Shown one piece after another: positions 24,400-35,625 of a stretch of 64,000 nucleotides of DNA. Position 1 is the first letter of the stretch, and each line of letters opens with the position of its first letter. Under the pieces are notes generated by a model. It saw only the letters and a list, made by a program, of their open reading frames with translations. It had not been told where the DNA came from and ran no database searches. The translations under genes and the position numbers were made by a program. Origin of the DNA: Siphonodentalium dalli (lineage: Eukaryota > Mollusca > Scaphopoda > Gadilida > Siphonodentaliidae); contig CP136064.1 in assembly GCA_032622095.1 (NCBI GenBank), forward strand, positions 192,789,948-192,853,947, read 5' to 3'.

Positions 24400-24501
24400 G
24401 TGTGCCAAGTCAAGATTCTTTGAGTGTGCAAGAGACTGAGAATGAGCCTAGTGGGAAGGATATACCTCCTCCGATGCACTATATCAAAGCTAATAATCAG
24501 T
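24400..24501 (+). CDS. SLC4 anion exchanger, exon 4 (3' boundary uncertain)
   Basis: The acceptor is TTGTTTTCAG. The first GT completes the Gly left open by exon 3, giving FQIG-VPSQDSLSVQETENEPSGKDIPPP. The frame then runs to a TAG at 24528-24530. No strong donor is visible. Candidates are CAGT|GTGTAT (exon end 24501) and CAGTGT|GTATCA (exon end 24503). Ending at 24501 leaves one base and would need the alternative acceptor TTCAG|ACTC of exon 5 at 25184. The conventional exon 5 acceptor at 25179 needs two spare bases, which neither site supplies. Either a small exon is missing between them, a non-consensus donor is used, or read-through to the TAG gives a short isoform. The coding assignment is good; the end is not. 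Confidence 0.6.
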
Positions 24502-25178
24502 GTGTATCATCTCTGACTCATAGACGTTAGCCAGGTTTAGATCCAAGAAGTTTGAACTTAAGCTTCTGTTGCTATTAGATAATGATAATGACAACACTGT
24601 TTATATAATTTAAAACTAATAGTTCAACCATTTGTATATGCCCTTTTGAAAGAAATTGTATTATGTAATCAGTCTGTCTGTCCTGTCCGTCTTACCATCT
24701 GTATGTTAACATTTTTGATTTCCAATCGATAACTCCAGTTTGGATTATTTGATCTGAACCAAAGTTGGTATGTGTATTTCCCAGCTAAAGAAACAGGACC
24801 AGTTCGATTATGGGTTCTGTCCAATTATTTTTATATGAGTTACGGCAATTTTCGTCATAGAATTTGACCTCATTTTTGCATTAAAATTAGGGGTATATCA
24901 GATATACTTTGTAACCTCAAATTATTATTTTGCGGTAGTACAATTCAAAATGGCTTAAGGGCATATTTTGCCACACCCTAGCAATGCTCTTGTTTATGTG
25001 AATTTGATTTCAAACTTTTAAGTGAAAGCCAATTGTTAAGACATATTTATTGAGAACCAACCAAATCAATGGAAGTTGTTATTGGGTACTATCTAATAAC
25101 ACCTTCAACTATGAAAATACATGAGATCTGGTAAATGATGTAAGCAACGTGATAATTGTGTTTGATTTCTCATTGCAG

Positions 25179-25366
25179 TTCAGACTCAAATCTTAGAAGA
25201 CATAAGCATGGACACCATGGGCATGGCAAACATCACCATAAAATGGACCTGAGCTCTCGCAGGAAAAGTGGGACAGAAGTCAATTTACCCAGCGCAATCA
25301 AGAGGGTTCCGACAGAGGTGGACGAGGCTGCTATGCTACAAACAGCAGATCTCGATGATATGGCTA
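25179..25366 (+). CDS. SLC4 anion exchanger, exon 5 (His-rich cluster and RVPTE block)
   Basis: The acceptor is CTCATTGCAG (a second CAG five bases later is an alternative) and the donor is GCTA|GTAAGT, in phase 1. The translation starts SDSNLRRHKHGHHGHGKHHH, a His-rich run that could bind metal or sense pH (inference only). It then passes through RRKSG and IKRVPTEVDEAAMLQTADLD, which matches the conserved RVPTDE-ATADLD region of AE2-type exchangers that I recall. The final A joins GT of exon 6 to make MA-SHRW. A fold-back repeat begins only about 17 bases after the donor. Confidence 0.88.
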
Positions 25367-25382
25367 GTAAGTTCATCAGGTT

Positions 25383-25797
25383 AAAGGGGTACTTTATACT
25401 AAATTTACTACCATTTATGGGACCATCTCCTTTTATACTCAACAGGATATATGCAAAAACTGAAAGAATTTGAGCCATGGATTAGTGCAAAATACACTCG
25501 TTAATGTCAAACATCATTTATGACTCCAGTTGTTTGCATCATTCATATAGAGCACACGAGTGTATTTTGCACTGATCCATGACTCATATTCATTCATTTG
25601 TTGCATATATTATGACTGGAGTCATCAATTCATTTTCATTATAATTACCAGGTTGTTTGCATCGTTCATAGTGCACATGAGTGTATTTTGCACTAATCCA
25701 TGACTCAAATTCATTCATTTGTTGCATATATTCTGTTGAGTATAAAATGAGATGGTTTCATAAATGGCCTCATTTAGGGTACAGTCCCCATTTAATA
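25383..25797. mobile_element. Fold-back element starting 17 bases after exon 5
   Basis: The left arm AAGGGGTACTTTATACTAAA through TATATGCAAAAACTGAAAG and TTAGTGCAAAATACACTCG is the inverse of two right-hand blocks (25557-25612 and 25679-25797), which both read GAGTGTATTTTGCACT and TTCATTCATTTGTTGCATAT. One arm has therefore been duplicated. Confidence 0.7.
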
Positions 25798-26409
25798 GTC
25801 ACACATTTCATCATTAGGCTGAAAAATTGTTTTGTTTCGGAGGCAATATTCTGTGGAAATCAGTGAGGAAGGAGGTTTTATATACCCCCACCTGAATATT
25901 GTGGTGCAAACTGGATTACATGGGTCCATCCATCCAAGCAGATGTCTCAGCCACTGATTATCCAAACTCAATGAAATTTGGTATGGATATTCACCATTTA
26001 AAGGGCTTTCAAAAAATGGTGCTATTTGCATTTTCCATTTTAGACTTATCCTTTTTTATTTATCTGTAAATAATGTTTTTTTTGTCCATCATTGCCAATA
26101 TCTCAGCCGTGGTTTATCGGATCTCAATCAAATTCTGTATGGAGGTTCGCTCATTTCACATGAGTATTCAATTCAATTTCGGATCTAAACTTATCCTTTT
26201 TTTAATCTGGAAATAATGTTTATTGTCCGCCTGATTATCAATGAAATTTGGTATGCTGTACACCATCATAAAGGCTTTCATTTATCAAGTTAGTGATGTT
26301 CGCATTTTTCCTTTATAACGTTATTCTACTTAGTTTAATTTAAATTTTGGTGAATTTATCCTGCCCATGTTTCAATTAGGCACTGTAGGGATATGACGCC
26401 ACCTTTTTA

Positions 26410-27015
26410 GTTTTTAGTCAAGTTTTTTTAATCAAAACTTCGGGTGGCCCCTAAAATATATAACTTCGCTGTTTATTGATGGATTCTGACAATTTTTGGT
26501 ATGTGAGTTATTGTCACATGCAACAGCTGCACACAAAAAATTAGGCCCGCCCCGACTTTCTAACCAGGGTTATGCCACTTGTTTCTATTTATAGCAATTT
26601 TATGTCCGTTAGTGCGAAAACTTGAATAAATGTCAACCAATTTCATTCATATTTGGTATAGCAATCTTTCACAACAATATCTCGATCGTGTATGAAAACT
26701 AGGTTTGTCTGATTTTTTTTTACCTGAGTTACGGCCCTTAATTTGTATATTTTAGCAATATTTTGAAAATTTATGTTCGATAGCGCGATAAATTGAACAA
26801 ACGTCAACCAATTTCATTCATATTTGTTAAATGGATCTTTCAAAACAATTTCGAACAATTTTGAAAACCAGTTGTGTCTAATTTTTTTTACCTTAGTTAT
26901 GGCCCCTAGATTGTCTATTTTTGAGCAATTTTAGGAAAATTTATGTCTGATAGTGCGATAACTTGAACAGAAGTCGATCAATTTCATTCATGTTATTTTT
27001 TTATTCCTGATGTCA
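26410..27015. repeat. Decayed tandem-bearing repeat related to 8168-9440
   Basis: It begins TTTTTAGTCAAGTTTTTTTA and carries about three degraded units with GATAACTTGAACA, AATTTCATTCATATTTGGTA and GAGTTACGGCCCTTAATTTG. A similar block occurs at 14860-15010. Confidence 0.6.
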
Positions 27016-27417
27016 GTTTCCGGGGCTGATTGATCATCTTCATATGTATATTAGTGTAAAAGTAATGAAGGGCTATTGCAAAATATTAAGATGTTCAAAA
27101 TGAAAAATAAACCTACTATGGTAAGGTTGACTCTTGCAGAAATGATCATTTTATTTTCATGAAACATAGAATATATCAGTCTCTGTAAACTACAGACCCC
27201 CATATATAATAATAGGTCTGAGTACATGCCATACAGTTCCTATCACTGAACTCGGGTTCGCGAGTAATTTAAGATGAAAGCATCCAGTTGATTAACATAC
27301 CACAGTGTGTCTTAATTTGGGGAAGTTGCATGCCTTCCGAGAAATGACAACTCGATGAGACTTTAATAGACTTCGTATGTCAGCACAAGTCTAATAAATA
27401 TTTATAAAATTTAAAAG

Positions 27418-27566
27418 GTCACAGATGGGATGATGTTAGGGGTGTTCGTCGACACAGAATAAACAAGCATGGTGGTACCTCGACTGTCGTCCACATAGGC
27501 AAAAAAGCCAAAATAAAAAAGAAGTTCCTGAATATGAAACCAAAATTTGATCACAGTCCTCATGAG
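27418..27566 (+). CDS. SLC4 anion exchanger, exon 6 (SHRW-DDV-GVRRH block)
   Basis: The acceptor is TTAAAAG and the donor is GAG|GTAAGA. With the carried base it encodes SHRWDDVRGVRRHRINKHGG, then a basic stretch (GKKAKIKKKFLNMKPKF) ending HSPHE. From family knowledge, vertebrate AE2 carries SHRFEDVPGVRRHLVRK in the same place and a PHE just before the Band 3 cytoplasmic domain, so this exon anchors the AE2/AE3 assignment against other SLC4 branches. The exon ends in phase 0 and runs straight into MFVELDEL of exon 7. The acceptor has a weak pyrimidine tract; the protein match defines the boundary. Confidence 0.9.
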
Positions 27567-28144
27567 GTAAGACTATATGTGTGTAACAAAGTTAACAAGG
27601 GAAGCCTAACCACATCATCATAGTGTCAATCAAAATAATTATTGCATCCAATAAATTGTGTTGTTTCTTGATGTTCTGATAATACTCAGTTTGAGTTCGA
27701 TAGACACTAAGGTTGTGGGTATACTTTTTCTGGTTTCGCTCAGATTGAGCTCCTCACATGAATTTATCACGATCTATATCTAGTTCACTATCTAGAACCA
27801 CAAGTGTTTCAGCATACTTTACAATGGGAAATCTATTTTGTGCTTTAAAAGTCAATTGTTGACAAGTTCAGTGGTTTTCAATATTCAGTAGTTCAATCAA
27901 TCTTTGTTCAAATTTTTTACAGCTATTTCTAACATTCAGTATTATGTAAGGGATATACTGTTGGTTTTGATGGTAATCTGTATTGACAAAACCCACTGTC
28001 CATCTGTAACTCTTTCACAATTTCCATGTGTTTATAAAATCTCACCCATATGTATGATTTAGCACAAATATGTGTATCTTAGAAGATGATTACTTAACTA
28101 CACATCATTGGTCAAAGAAAACATGAGATCAAACGTGTTTCCCA

Positions 28145-28400
28145 CCGGTCGTATATTTCGGGGGACTATTAAAATAGCCAGTGTCCATCCGTCCGTCTGT
28201 GCGTGTGTGCGTCCGGAAATGGTTTCTGGATGATTACTTTAGTTTCGGTTATTAGATCAAAAGCAAATTTCATAGGTGAGTTTATCAGACCAAAATACAG
28301 GTCAAGTTCGAATTTGGGTTTGCTCTGCCCATTTTTGCGAGAGTTATGGCCCTTTTTTTACTTAGAATCTTGTAATTTTCTGGTTTCCAGATGATAACTT
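28145..28400. repeat. Dispersed repeat with CGTCCGTCTGTGCGTG tract, in intron 6
   Basis: It has GTATATTTCGGGGGACTATT, then the pyrimidine-rich tract, ATACAGGTCAAGTTCGAATT and GAGAGTTATGGCCCTTTTTT. A second, shorter unit follows to about 28480. Confidence 0.55.
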
Positions 28401-29863
28401 CAGTTTGTGTGATCATATCTGAACCAAATTTGGAATGTGCGTTTATCAGCTCGAAATACAGGTCAGGTTCGAATATACCATTTCAGGGGACACTGGTTGG
28501 ATTGTTCTGAAATTTAGTATCGGATTTAGGGTCCTTGTTATTTTTTTCAGAAAAGCTGATGCCCCCAATGAAGCCACTTTTTCGGGGGACACTATGGCCG
28601 GACGGCCTTTTATTCCCCTTACAATTGCTAAGCGCCTCTGAGAACAATACAGCCTCAAAATCCACATTCTGGCTGAGTTTTTCACATTGGCGCTAGAATT
28701 CAATGCATTGTGAAGTGGCAGAAGAATAGAGAAAAGTTGATTTTTTGTGATGGAAAAAAACAAAACAATTAATTTTCCAATAAATCCTGATGATGAAATG
28801 TAAAAATTTTAAGGCACGATGGCATTGGTTGTAGGGTATAATTTAGAAATAAAAGTTACCAAATTATGAAAAATTCCTCAAGAATATACTGATATAATAG
28901 GATAATGATAGTATGAATGCGATATTGTCCACAAACACATTGTGTGAGAGAAATTGAAGTTCGATTATGTTAGTTTTCCCAAAAAACACGTTGGTGTGAT
29001 TTGAATGAGATTGCTCTGCATTCCGCCATGCATTTAATCTTTGTCGGACTTTGGCTGGTTCCGAGCTTGTCTGTTTACAAACTGTCTGTTACAGAATTTC
29101 TCTTTTGTTTAGATAACACTGCGTACGATCTTGACAATAACATGCTATTCACACGACATTTGTGATTGGTATAAGAACAAAGTTTGTCTATATTTTAATA
29201 TTCTTTCTGTTTAATGAGTTGCCCATCAGCAGTTATTTATACTAGTTGTAGTGATTATGACAGTTTTTGTAACTCTTCTGGTAACTTACGGGTTACCTGA
29301 GCACAAACCAGGGGAACAAAATATAGGTTTGTTAGGCCATTTTAATAAAATATCTGTTCTCGGGCAAATTAGATCTCAATTTTAATATGAGGGAGGCAGG
29401 CTATTTATTTGTTCTCAGAAATCTTTAAAACATACACCATAAACAAACACAAATTCATTTTAATTGTTCAAGTCTAATAATTCTAACAGAAAATATTTAA
29501 AAAAAATGTTTGACAAGGATTTTTTAAAGGAAAGTTTCAGTGACGAGGGATCTGCCTGAGAACACTGAATTTATATTTATTTGTCCGCATGCATAATTTT
29601 GAATTCTGCAGGTCTGTTAGTGCTGTAAGTTCGCAACTCACTCACTTGGCATTTGTTAATGTACTCAATGTACATCAAAGTATAACAAAATAGCTCTGCA
29701 GGAATTTTTGTCTGGCTACAAAACGTGCAGATAATCACATAAAAAACAAAACATGGAGAGTACAACAAGAGCCTCCCATTCTATTTGCGACCTTTCGTGA
29801 TACACAAACTGAGTTATTTACATCAGAATATTTGGACATTTTATACATTGAATATCATTCCAG

Positions 29864-30044
29864 ATGTTTGTGGAGTTGGATGAGTTGCACATTGCGGAGG
29901 ATGGTGAATTGGAGTGGCGAGAGAAGGCTAGATGGATTAAGTTTGAGGAGGATGTAGAAGAGGGGGCTGAGAGGTGGGGCAGGCCTCATGTTGCCTCCTT
30001 ATCCTTCCATAGTTTACTCGAACTGAGGAAGGGCTTGGCATCTG
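29864..30044 (+). CDS. SLC4 anion exchanger, exon 7 (start of Band 3 cytoplasmic domain)
   Basis: The acceptor is ATCATTCCAG and the donor is TCTG|GTGAGT, in phase 1. It encodes 60 residues including FVELDEL, then [17 protein letters not shown] and [17 protein letters not shown]. These are hallmark sequences of the cytoplasmic domain of SLC4 exchangers (Band_3_cyto family); the [18 protein letters not shown] form is closest to AE1-3 rather than the Na+-coupled NBC branch (from memory). This domain forms the cytosolic dimer that joins the 12-14-helix transport domain, which lies beyond the window. It is the most confident coding call in the window. Confidence 0.96.
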
Positions 30045-30085
30045 GTGAGTGGTTACGATGATTACGTTCTTTTCTGTCAAATTTT

Positions 30086-30330
30086 TATCCCTTTCTTTAC
30101 CAAATGGATTCTCCTATTCTATTATAAAGTATACATTGGAATGGTCTATTATTTTTAGAGGGAGGTTAGGAAAATATAAGGAGATGACGGACAGCTAATA
30201 CAAGTGCAGAAGTATTACCCTATTCATTTATGGTAAAATATTCAGATAATAAGTTCATCAAATGGCTTTCGTGAACAGTTTCTAAGGGAACTACTCATCA
30301 ATTAGTATTTAGTAAAGAACTGTTAACTCA
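30086..30330. mobile_element. TTAA-type MITE, inverse copy in intron 7
   Basis: It begins CCCTTTCTTTACCAAATGGA, contains TACATTGGAATGGTCTATTA and AAGGGAACTACTCATCAATT, and ends AGTAAAGAACTGTTAAC. The right tip is degenerate. A second partial copy follows at 30400-30476. Confidence 0.7.
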
Positions 30331-30476
30331 AATTGATGGCATCAAGCTGAGCTACTTTCGTAGATCAGACTAACATTTTGATGCACTTGGGGAATGTTCA
30401 GATATTAACAATTTCTATACTAAATGGATTCTCCCACTCAGTTAATAAAAATATTCATTGGACTGGTACATTATTC

Positions 30477-31130
30477 AGGGTTCATACACGGTCCTGGAAT
30501 CTGGGAAAGTCATGGAATTCAGTTTGTTTCCAGTCATGAAATAGTCATGGGATTAGCAATATTTGGCCTTTGTATTGGTAGTCATTGAATATGATTGCAA
30601 CGGCAACAATATAGTGTTTTGTTGGAAGTTTATGCAAAAATATTGTGCGCATACATTGTTCAAGTCCTATTCATTGGAAGCCCTATTAGCATTATAAACT
30701 TGAAATCGCGTTATCAGCAATAAATATAGAGTTATTCCTCTGCAATACAATGAATTGGACGCTCTCAATCTGTGTGGGAATTAATTCCGTTATTGAGTCA
30801 GGGACCGTTCATGCATGGGTGAATAAATTGAATTACATGCCAGGAAATTGATCATTCAATGAAAAGTGGGTCGCACAATGGCTCAAACCAACAAAGAACA
30901 AGCACCAAACACTCTGCACAGTATGCAATGTAACTTTCGATTTATCTAACATGGGCAAATTGTCCTTCGCTTGTTGAGAAATTGGAGAATAAATGTCAAG
31001 GCATCAGGACAGCGAGTTTCTTCATGCCTGAAGCTATCTCAAGGGTCAGTGCAGAAAGTACAATTACAACAATTCTGCACTCTCACAAATCATATGTACA
31101 CTACTGTATTCAGTAAACTCACAGTCCTTG
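30477..31130. mobile_element. Possible truncated hAT-like element
   Basis: A hAT-like tip CAGGGTTCATACACGGTCC interrupts a TTAA-family repeat (GGACTGGTACATTATT precedes it). The following DNA has CATGGAATT/CATGAAATAGTC repeats. No matching right tip with an ACATTATT duplication was found, so the element is truncated or the tip is coincidental. Confidence 0.4.
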
Positions 31131-31142
31131 AATTGTTCCACT

Positions 31143-31440
31143 ATTGAAATTTGGTTAAAATTGCCACCAAGGTTGTTTACAAGATACTGGTATAGAGCTT
31201 GCTAATTCTCACCAATCAAGATGTTAGTGTTGAATGGGTTACCGTGAATCACTCTCCTAAAAAAATTGCTACGGTATTGTGTGTTTTGCTTATTGCTCAC
31301 TCTTTACATGCTGTAAATAAACTAACGCTCGGCTCACACAAAGTGTGTTTTGTGGAAAATATCGCATCCATTCTATCATTATATTATAATATTACTATAT
31401 TCTTGAGGAATTTTTCTTAATTTGGTAACTGTTACTTCTA
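31143..31440. repeat. Dispersed repeat R, copy 2 (intron 7)
   Basis: It matches 5013-5310 in direct orientation, including AAACTAACGCTCGGCTCACA and TGTGTTTTGTGGAAAATAT. The left neighbour of copy 1 is not shared. Confidence 0.65.
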
Positions 31441-31809
31441 AATTATAACCTACCAGCTGAAACAGCTCAGAGGGGCCTGTGGCCCCTGTGTGCCCTTCAC
31501 GCACATTATATACATAGCCTACTATTTTATATATATATATATACAACATCAGTATAAACTCAAGTAAACTAACATTGGTTCATATTGGACATATGATTCT
31601 GGAATAAGCTAATAGTGGACTTATACCTGTTATTCCATTGGATGGTGCGGGCCACAGCGAAATCACATTATAAAGAGCGTGTTTACATTAGGTGCTACAA
31701 CATATCCACGTGGAAATAGGTTCATATTGAAATAAATATTCAAATAGGTTTAAATTAGACTTATTTGATTCTGAAATAGGCCCATAGTGAGCATATTTAA
31801 AAAAAAAAA

Positions 31810-31985
31810 AATTAATTTAATGAATTTTTTTTAATTCAAAATTTTGAAAACGTAGTGCCGTTATAACGTCCACCAGGGTATCCAAGTCACCACACCAAAT
31901 TTGGTTGTAATCTGTTCAGCGGTCTGGGAGAAAAATCTGGACAGATAGACAGACAGATTCTACTCTTTTATATATATAGATAACG
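31810..31985. repeat. LINE-like 3' tail
   Basis: The text CACACCAAATTTGGTTGTAA, TCTGTTCAGCGGTCTGGGAG and GACAGATAGACAGACAGATT ending in TTTTATATATATAGAT resembles the 3' ends of RTE-type non-LTR retrotransposons as I recall them. No reverse transcriptase is present. Confidence 0.4.
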
Positions 31986-32094
31986 AAGGCCATCCATGCC
32001 TATTAATGGAGAAGAAATCTCCCATATCTCCCTCTAGGTTGGTATATGTTCTATACATTGTTTATCCCCCATTTCTGTATTTGTATAATTTCAG

Positions 32095-32230
32095 GGTGTG
32101 TCCTGCCAGATTTGGTTGTCAATGATCAACCGTCAATTATATACAACATCGTAGAGAGCATGGTCATCAACGACATCATTCGAGCTGATCAGCGGGGAGA
32201 CCTGCTTAGAACTTTACTCAGTAAGCACAG
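32095..32230 (+). CDS. SLC4 anion exchanger, exon 8 (Band 3 cytoplasmic domain, continued)
   Basis: The acceptor is TATAATTTCAG and the donor is CACAG|GTAACC, in phase 2. Joined to exon 7 it reads ASG-CVLPDLVVNDQPSIIYNI, then VESMVINDIIRADQRGDLLRTLLSKHR. This corresponds to the AE2 segment with VVEQMV-SDQIKAEDRANVLRALLLKHSH, so the order and spacing follow the family. The next exon is 16.5 kb away, across the intron that holds the DIRS-like element. Confidence 0.95.
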
Positions 32231-32659
32231 GTAACCATATTCTCCATAAAATGTTTAAAGTTATATTACATAATTTGGCAGTTAAATCTAGGAGCATCCT
32301 AACTGTTAAAAATTTGATTACATTTTCTATATTTTCCTGCACCACAACTTTGACCTTTCAACCCACAAGAGATATTGGTTTGTTTAATGCACAATTTGAA
32401 TCGTTTTGTTGTCATTGATTTTCTGGAATTGACGATGATACACAATTTCATCAGGTTTTGAATTGACTGACATCTGCTTTTTGTATCCGATCATTCCAGG
32501 AAATGAATAATAGACAACTCCAATTTATGAATTAGAACTGAGTGGGTTTATCCATATTGTATTCTGTAACAGCCATCAGTTCTATACAGCAAAGTGAAAA
32601 GTGTGTCTTGCATTTATAGTCGCACAAACAAACATATCAGATTGTATAGAAAGTTTTAA

Positions 32660-32900
32660 CCTTTCCATGACCAGAGCTTCCTGAAATTTTGTAAAAACCC
32701 TGTGCCAATGCATTTTCTTATATATAGGGAGTCTCGCATATATAAGAGAATACATTGGCCTAACAATGTTTACCTTTACCTTGTAAGCCATTGCATTCTC
32801 TTATATATGCGAGGCTCCCTATGGGAGACTCGCATATATAAGCGAATGCACTGGCACAGAATCCTTAGTGCTGCACCAGCTCAGCTATGTCATGAAATGA
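32660..32900. mobile_element. TTAA-type multi-hairpin element, copy in intron 8
   Basis: TTAA flanks both sides (32656-32659 and 32901-32904). The element reads CCTTTCCATGACCAGAGCTTC, two palindromes of CATATATAAGAGAAT type and a TTTACCTTTACCTTGTAAGC linker, then CATGAAATGA. Confidence 0.8.
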
Positions 32901-33001
32901 TTAATGATTGTTGCTGGTGAAGCTTTCCAGACATATGGCTATGATGCTACTGGTTTATAAGCCAACCCTGAGATCTATATATCACTCTACTTGAACATCT
33001 T

Positions 33002-33202
33002 CAATAATGCCCTAAATAATCGACTCCTTAACCACAGCAGAATTACGGGTAATTTTTCAGGATTTAGTTGGAAATATGGCTTGTTGCCATTCATTGGAAA
33101 GCTCACTCTGATGAATGGCAACAAGCCATATTTCCGACTAAATCCTGAAAAATACCCATAATTCTGCTGTGGTTAAGGAGTAGATTATCTAGGGCATTAC
33201 TA
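33002..33202. mobile_element. TA-type palindromic MITE, complete but tip-diverged copy
   Basis: The arms are full-length, with tips changed to AATAATGCCC and GGGCATTACTA. The core ATATGGCTTGTTGCCATTCA and its inverse are intact. Confidence 0.88.
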
Positions 33203-33234
33203 TATTCAGGGTTCCTGGCTAAGATTTATTCAGA

Positions 33235-33350
33235 TACCAAGCCTTGAAATTGTGTGTCTGCCATTTGCAGAATGAGGTCCCCAGAGGGTGAATTTAGTGA
33301 TGCTAGCATCACTAAATTTATCCTCTGGGACCTTATTCTGCTCAGGCCTC
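33235..33350. repeat. Fold-back element fragment (GCAGAATGAGGTCCCCAGAG family)
   Basis: It contains ACCAAGCCTTGAAATTGTGT, then a palindrome of GAATGAGGTCCCCAGAGGGT and its inverse around GATGCTAGCATC. Only one outer arm is present. Confidence 0.75.
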
Positions 33351-33780
33351 ATCTTCTGGGAAGTATCTGTAGTCTCAAATTAACATTGTTTTCAGTTACT
33401 TTTTCCCCTTTGTTCAGTTTCTATATCCCTTAATTTACAGAAGATAAAATGCATAAACAAGTTTTCAAAACAGAAGGACTCTTTGGTATTTATAAGCCTT
33501 GTCTTTTGTAGAATTGTTGTTGTTGTAACTTGAGGTTTGGAACCCTGAATACATCTGTAATTGTTTATTGTAAAATCTTAACAATTCACTCATCTTTTGT
33601 GATGGCCTTATTTGTGAACAGTGTAACCGTTGTACAGGTCAGGCACATCTTGAATTTGGCTATTATAGTTATATTTAACTGGTATAGTTAGAATTTGACA
33701 ATGATAACTCCATTATTCCTGCTTTTTTTGTGGAAACTTGGGGTAGCACATCCCAGTTCACAGCCAAATTGCACTCTTAA

Positions 33781-35363
33781 CCCTTTCAGTGCCAGGGGCC
33801 GATCTCATCGGCCCTAATTTATGGTCTCAAAAAAATTAAAAGATTAAAAAAAATTTGGATTGAATTTTTTGTGTGGGTATGCTTAAGCATGCTATAGCAA
33901 ATTTAAAAACAAACTGGATAAAACCTTAGGGGCATGTTATAACTCAAAACTATCACCAAGTTTTCATAGTAATAATTTTGATGCCCATGAAAAACGTAAG
34001 ATTCCCTGGCACTAAACCTACAAAATAAGTCTGTTAAAGAATATAAGAAAAAATTATTAAAATTGTAAAAAATTGTAAAAAATAATAACAAATGAAAAAT
34101 AGTTAGGCCAATGCATTTTTTTATATATGCGAGGCGACCTATGGTTGACTCGCATATATAAGAGAATGCATTGGCACAGGGTATATCCGTTGAAAAATCG
34201 GACCTGGCACACTTAATTTTCGAACCCCCAGATTACATTTTATAAAATATATGCCATATTATATACCATTTGAAAGAGGAAGCTCCAAAACATTGTAGTA
34301 TCAACGTATCCGGTGTTATAAACTGTGGACATGTTGTTTTTGTTGAGTTACCAATGCGTTTTGTCATCAAGATTGAAGTAAAAATCAGTATTATTTTCAA
34401 TGCAGGGGGGAATAACTCTATATATTAAATGTAGAGTTCTTCCCCTTCCATTGAAAATATTTGAATTATGTTGCTTTCTGGGTGCCAAAGGGGGGGGGGG
34501 GGAGTCTTTCTATAATTTCAGCAGTTTTCTATTTCTCTGTGGGCATCTTCTGAGACACAGCTGTTTCAAATAGTGATGAATTATAGTATTTTAATCATAT
34601 TTTATGGCATAGATTGTTATTAAAGCCATATATCAAGTCACTATAAAAAAAATAATCGGAGACTCAAAAATTAAGTGGGCCTTTAACAATATTGCAGCAA
34701 ATGAACATTCTCCGCATAGAATTAGATTTGCAACCTTTTGCGCCTGCTTATTTTATTTAATAATGGCACTCCTTACTAAACCGACATTAATATGATGACA
34801 CAACCGATACTTCATAACAATATTTAGATCATTTGGATGCCTTCTTATCATATGCCATCATGATTAATCATTCGCATGGACAAGCCTTGAAATAGTGTGT
34901 CTGTCATTTGCAGAATGAGGTCCCCAGAGGGTGAATTTAGTGATGCTACCCCGCATAGCGGGCTAGCATCACTAAATTCACCCTCTTGGGGCCTCATTCT
35001 GCTGAGTTGTAAGCAGAATGAGGTCTCCAGAGGGTGAATTTGGTGATGCTAGCCTGCTATGCGGCTGCAAATGACAAACACACTATTTCAAGGCTTGGTG
35101 CCATCATGATTAATCATTCGCATGGATCGGGACAAGTTATTCCATCATAAAAACAGGCGAGACTGATTTTGAATAATTTTTGTGAATTATGATTTTGGAT
35201 TATCCCTCTTTTATCGAATTCACAAATCAAATTCACAATATCCATATTCAACTTTTAACTTTAATTATAATAATGTATAACATTATTATAATCAATAAAT
35301 TTGAAAAATGATCAAGGAAATATGGGTTGGTATAAAAATCGGACTTGGCACTGACTGAAAGGG
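33781..35363. mobile_element. TTAA-flanked element (1.58 kb) with CCCTTTCAGTGCCAGG tips
   Basis: TTAA (33777-33780 and 35364-35367) flanks inverted tips CCCTTTCAGTGCC and GGCACTGACTGAAAGGG. The internal sequence repeats ATCGGACTTGGCAC-like text near both ends. It carries a nested palindrome (34104-34187) and a nested fold-back (34882-35098), but no long ORF. Confidence 0.75.
34882..35098. mobile_element. Fold-back element (AAGCCTTGAAATAGTGTGT tips), 217 bp
   Basis: The outer arms CAAGCCTTGAAATAGTGTGT and CACACTATTTCAAGGCTTG are inverted. Inside lie three alternating copies of GCAGAATGAGGTCCCCAGAG with GGTGAATTTAGTGATGCTAG, forming a second palindrome around CCCCGCATAGCGGG. Relatives: 33235-33350, 42285-42395 and a decayed one at 42600-42700. 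Confidence 0.8.
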
Positions 35364-35436
35364 TTAATAGTTGAATATAACTATAATGAATTCAGAATGT
35401 GGCTGATCTGTTGTATTATATTATCTAGTGTAAATA

Positions 35437-35625
35437 TATCTCCGTCAAAGGTATCTTGCCCACTGAACTATATGGTATATTATCCCAAGTAGGAGGGGTT
35501 AACTCTCCGAGTTGAAAAAAACGTACGGAAATTGTATGGTACATATCTTCTGTCATGTTCATGACCCGTGTAATCACGTGGTTTCTGACACGTAGTGAAA
35601 GAATCGCCAATATTTTTTTCCCCTC
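35437..35625 (+). repeat. Left inverted terminal repeat of the DIRS-like element
   Basis: It starts TATCTCCGTCAAAGGTATC and contains TTGCCCACTGAACTATATGG, then a run through ATCACGTGGTTTCTGACACG. The inner ~170 bases are near-identical, in inverse orientation, to the right repeat; the outer 15 bases (TCTCCGTCAAAG) differ from the right end (TCTCCTAGAAG), as is normal for DIRS elements, where the tips are unequal. It includes a CACGTG palindrome (E-box/CLEAR-type core) that could act as a promoter element (inference). Confidence 0.85.

Noticed and set aside
31199-31420. Coding exon of the anion exchanger
   Set aside because: Phase and sequence do not fit; exon 7 joins exon 8 directly in frame.
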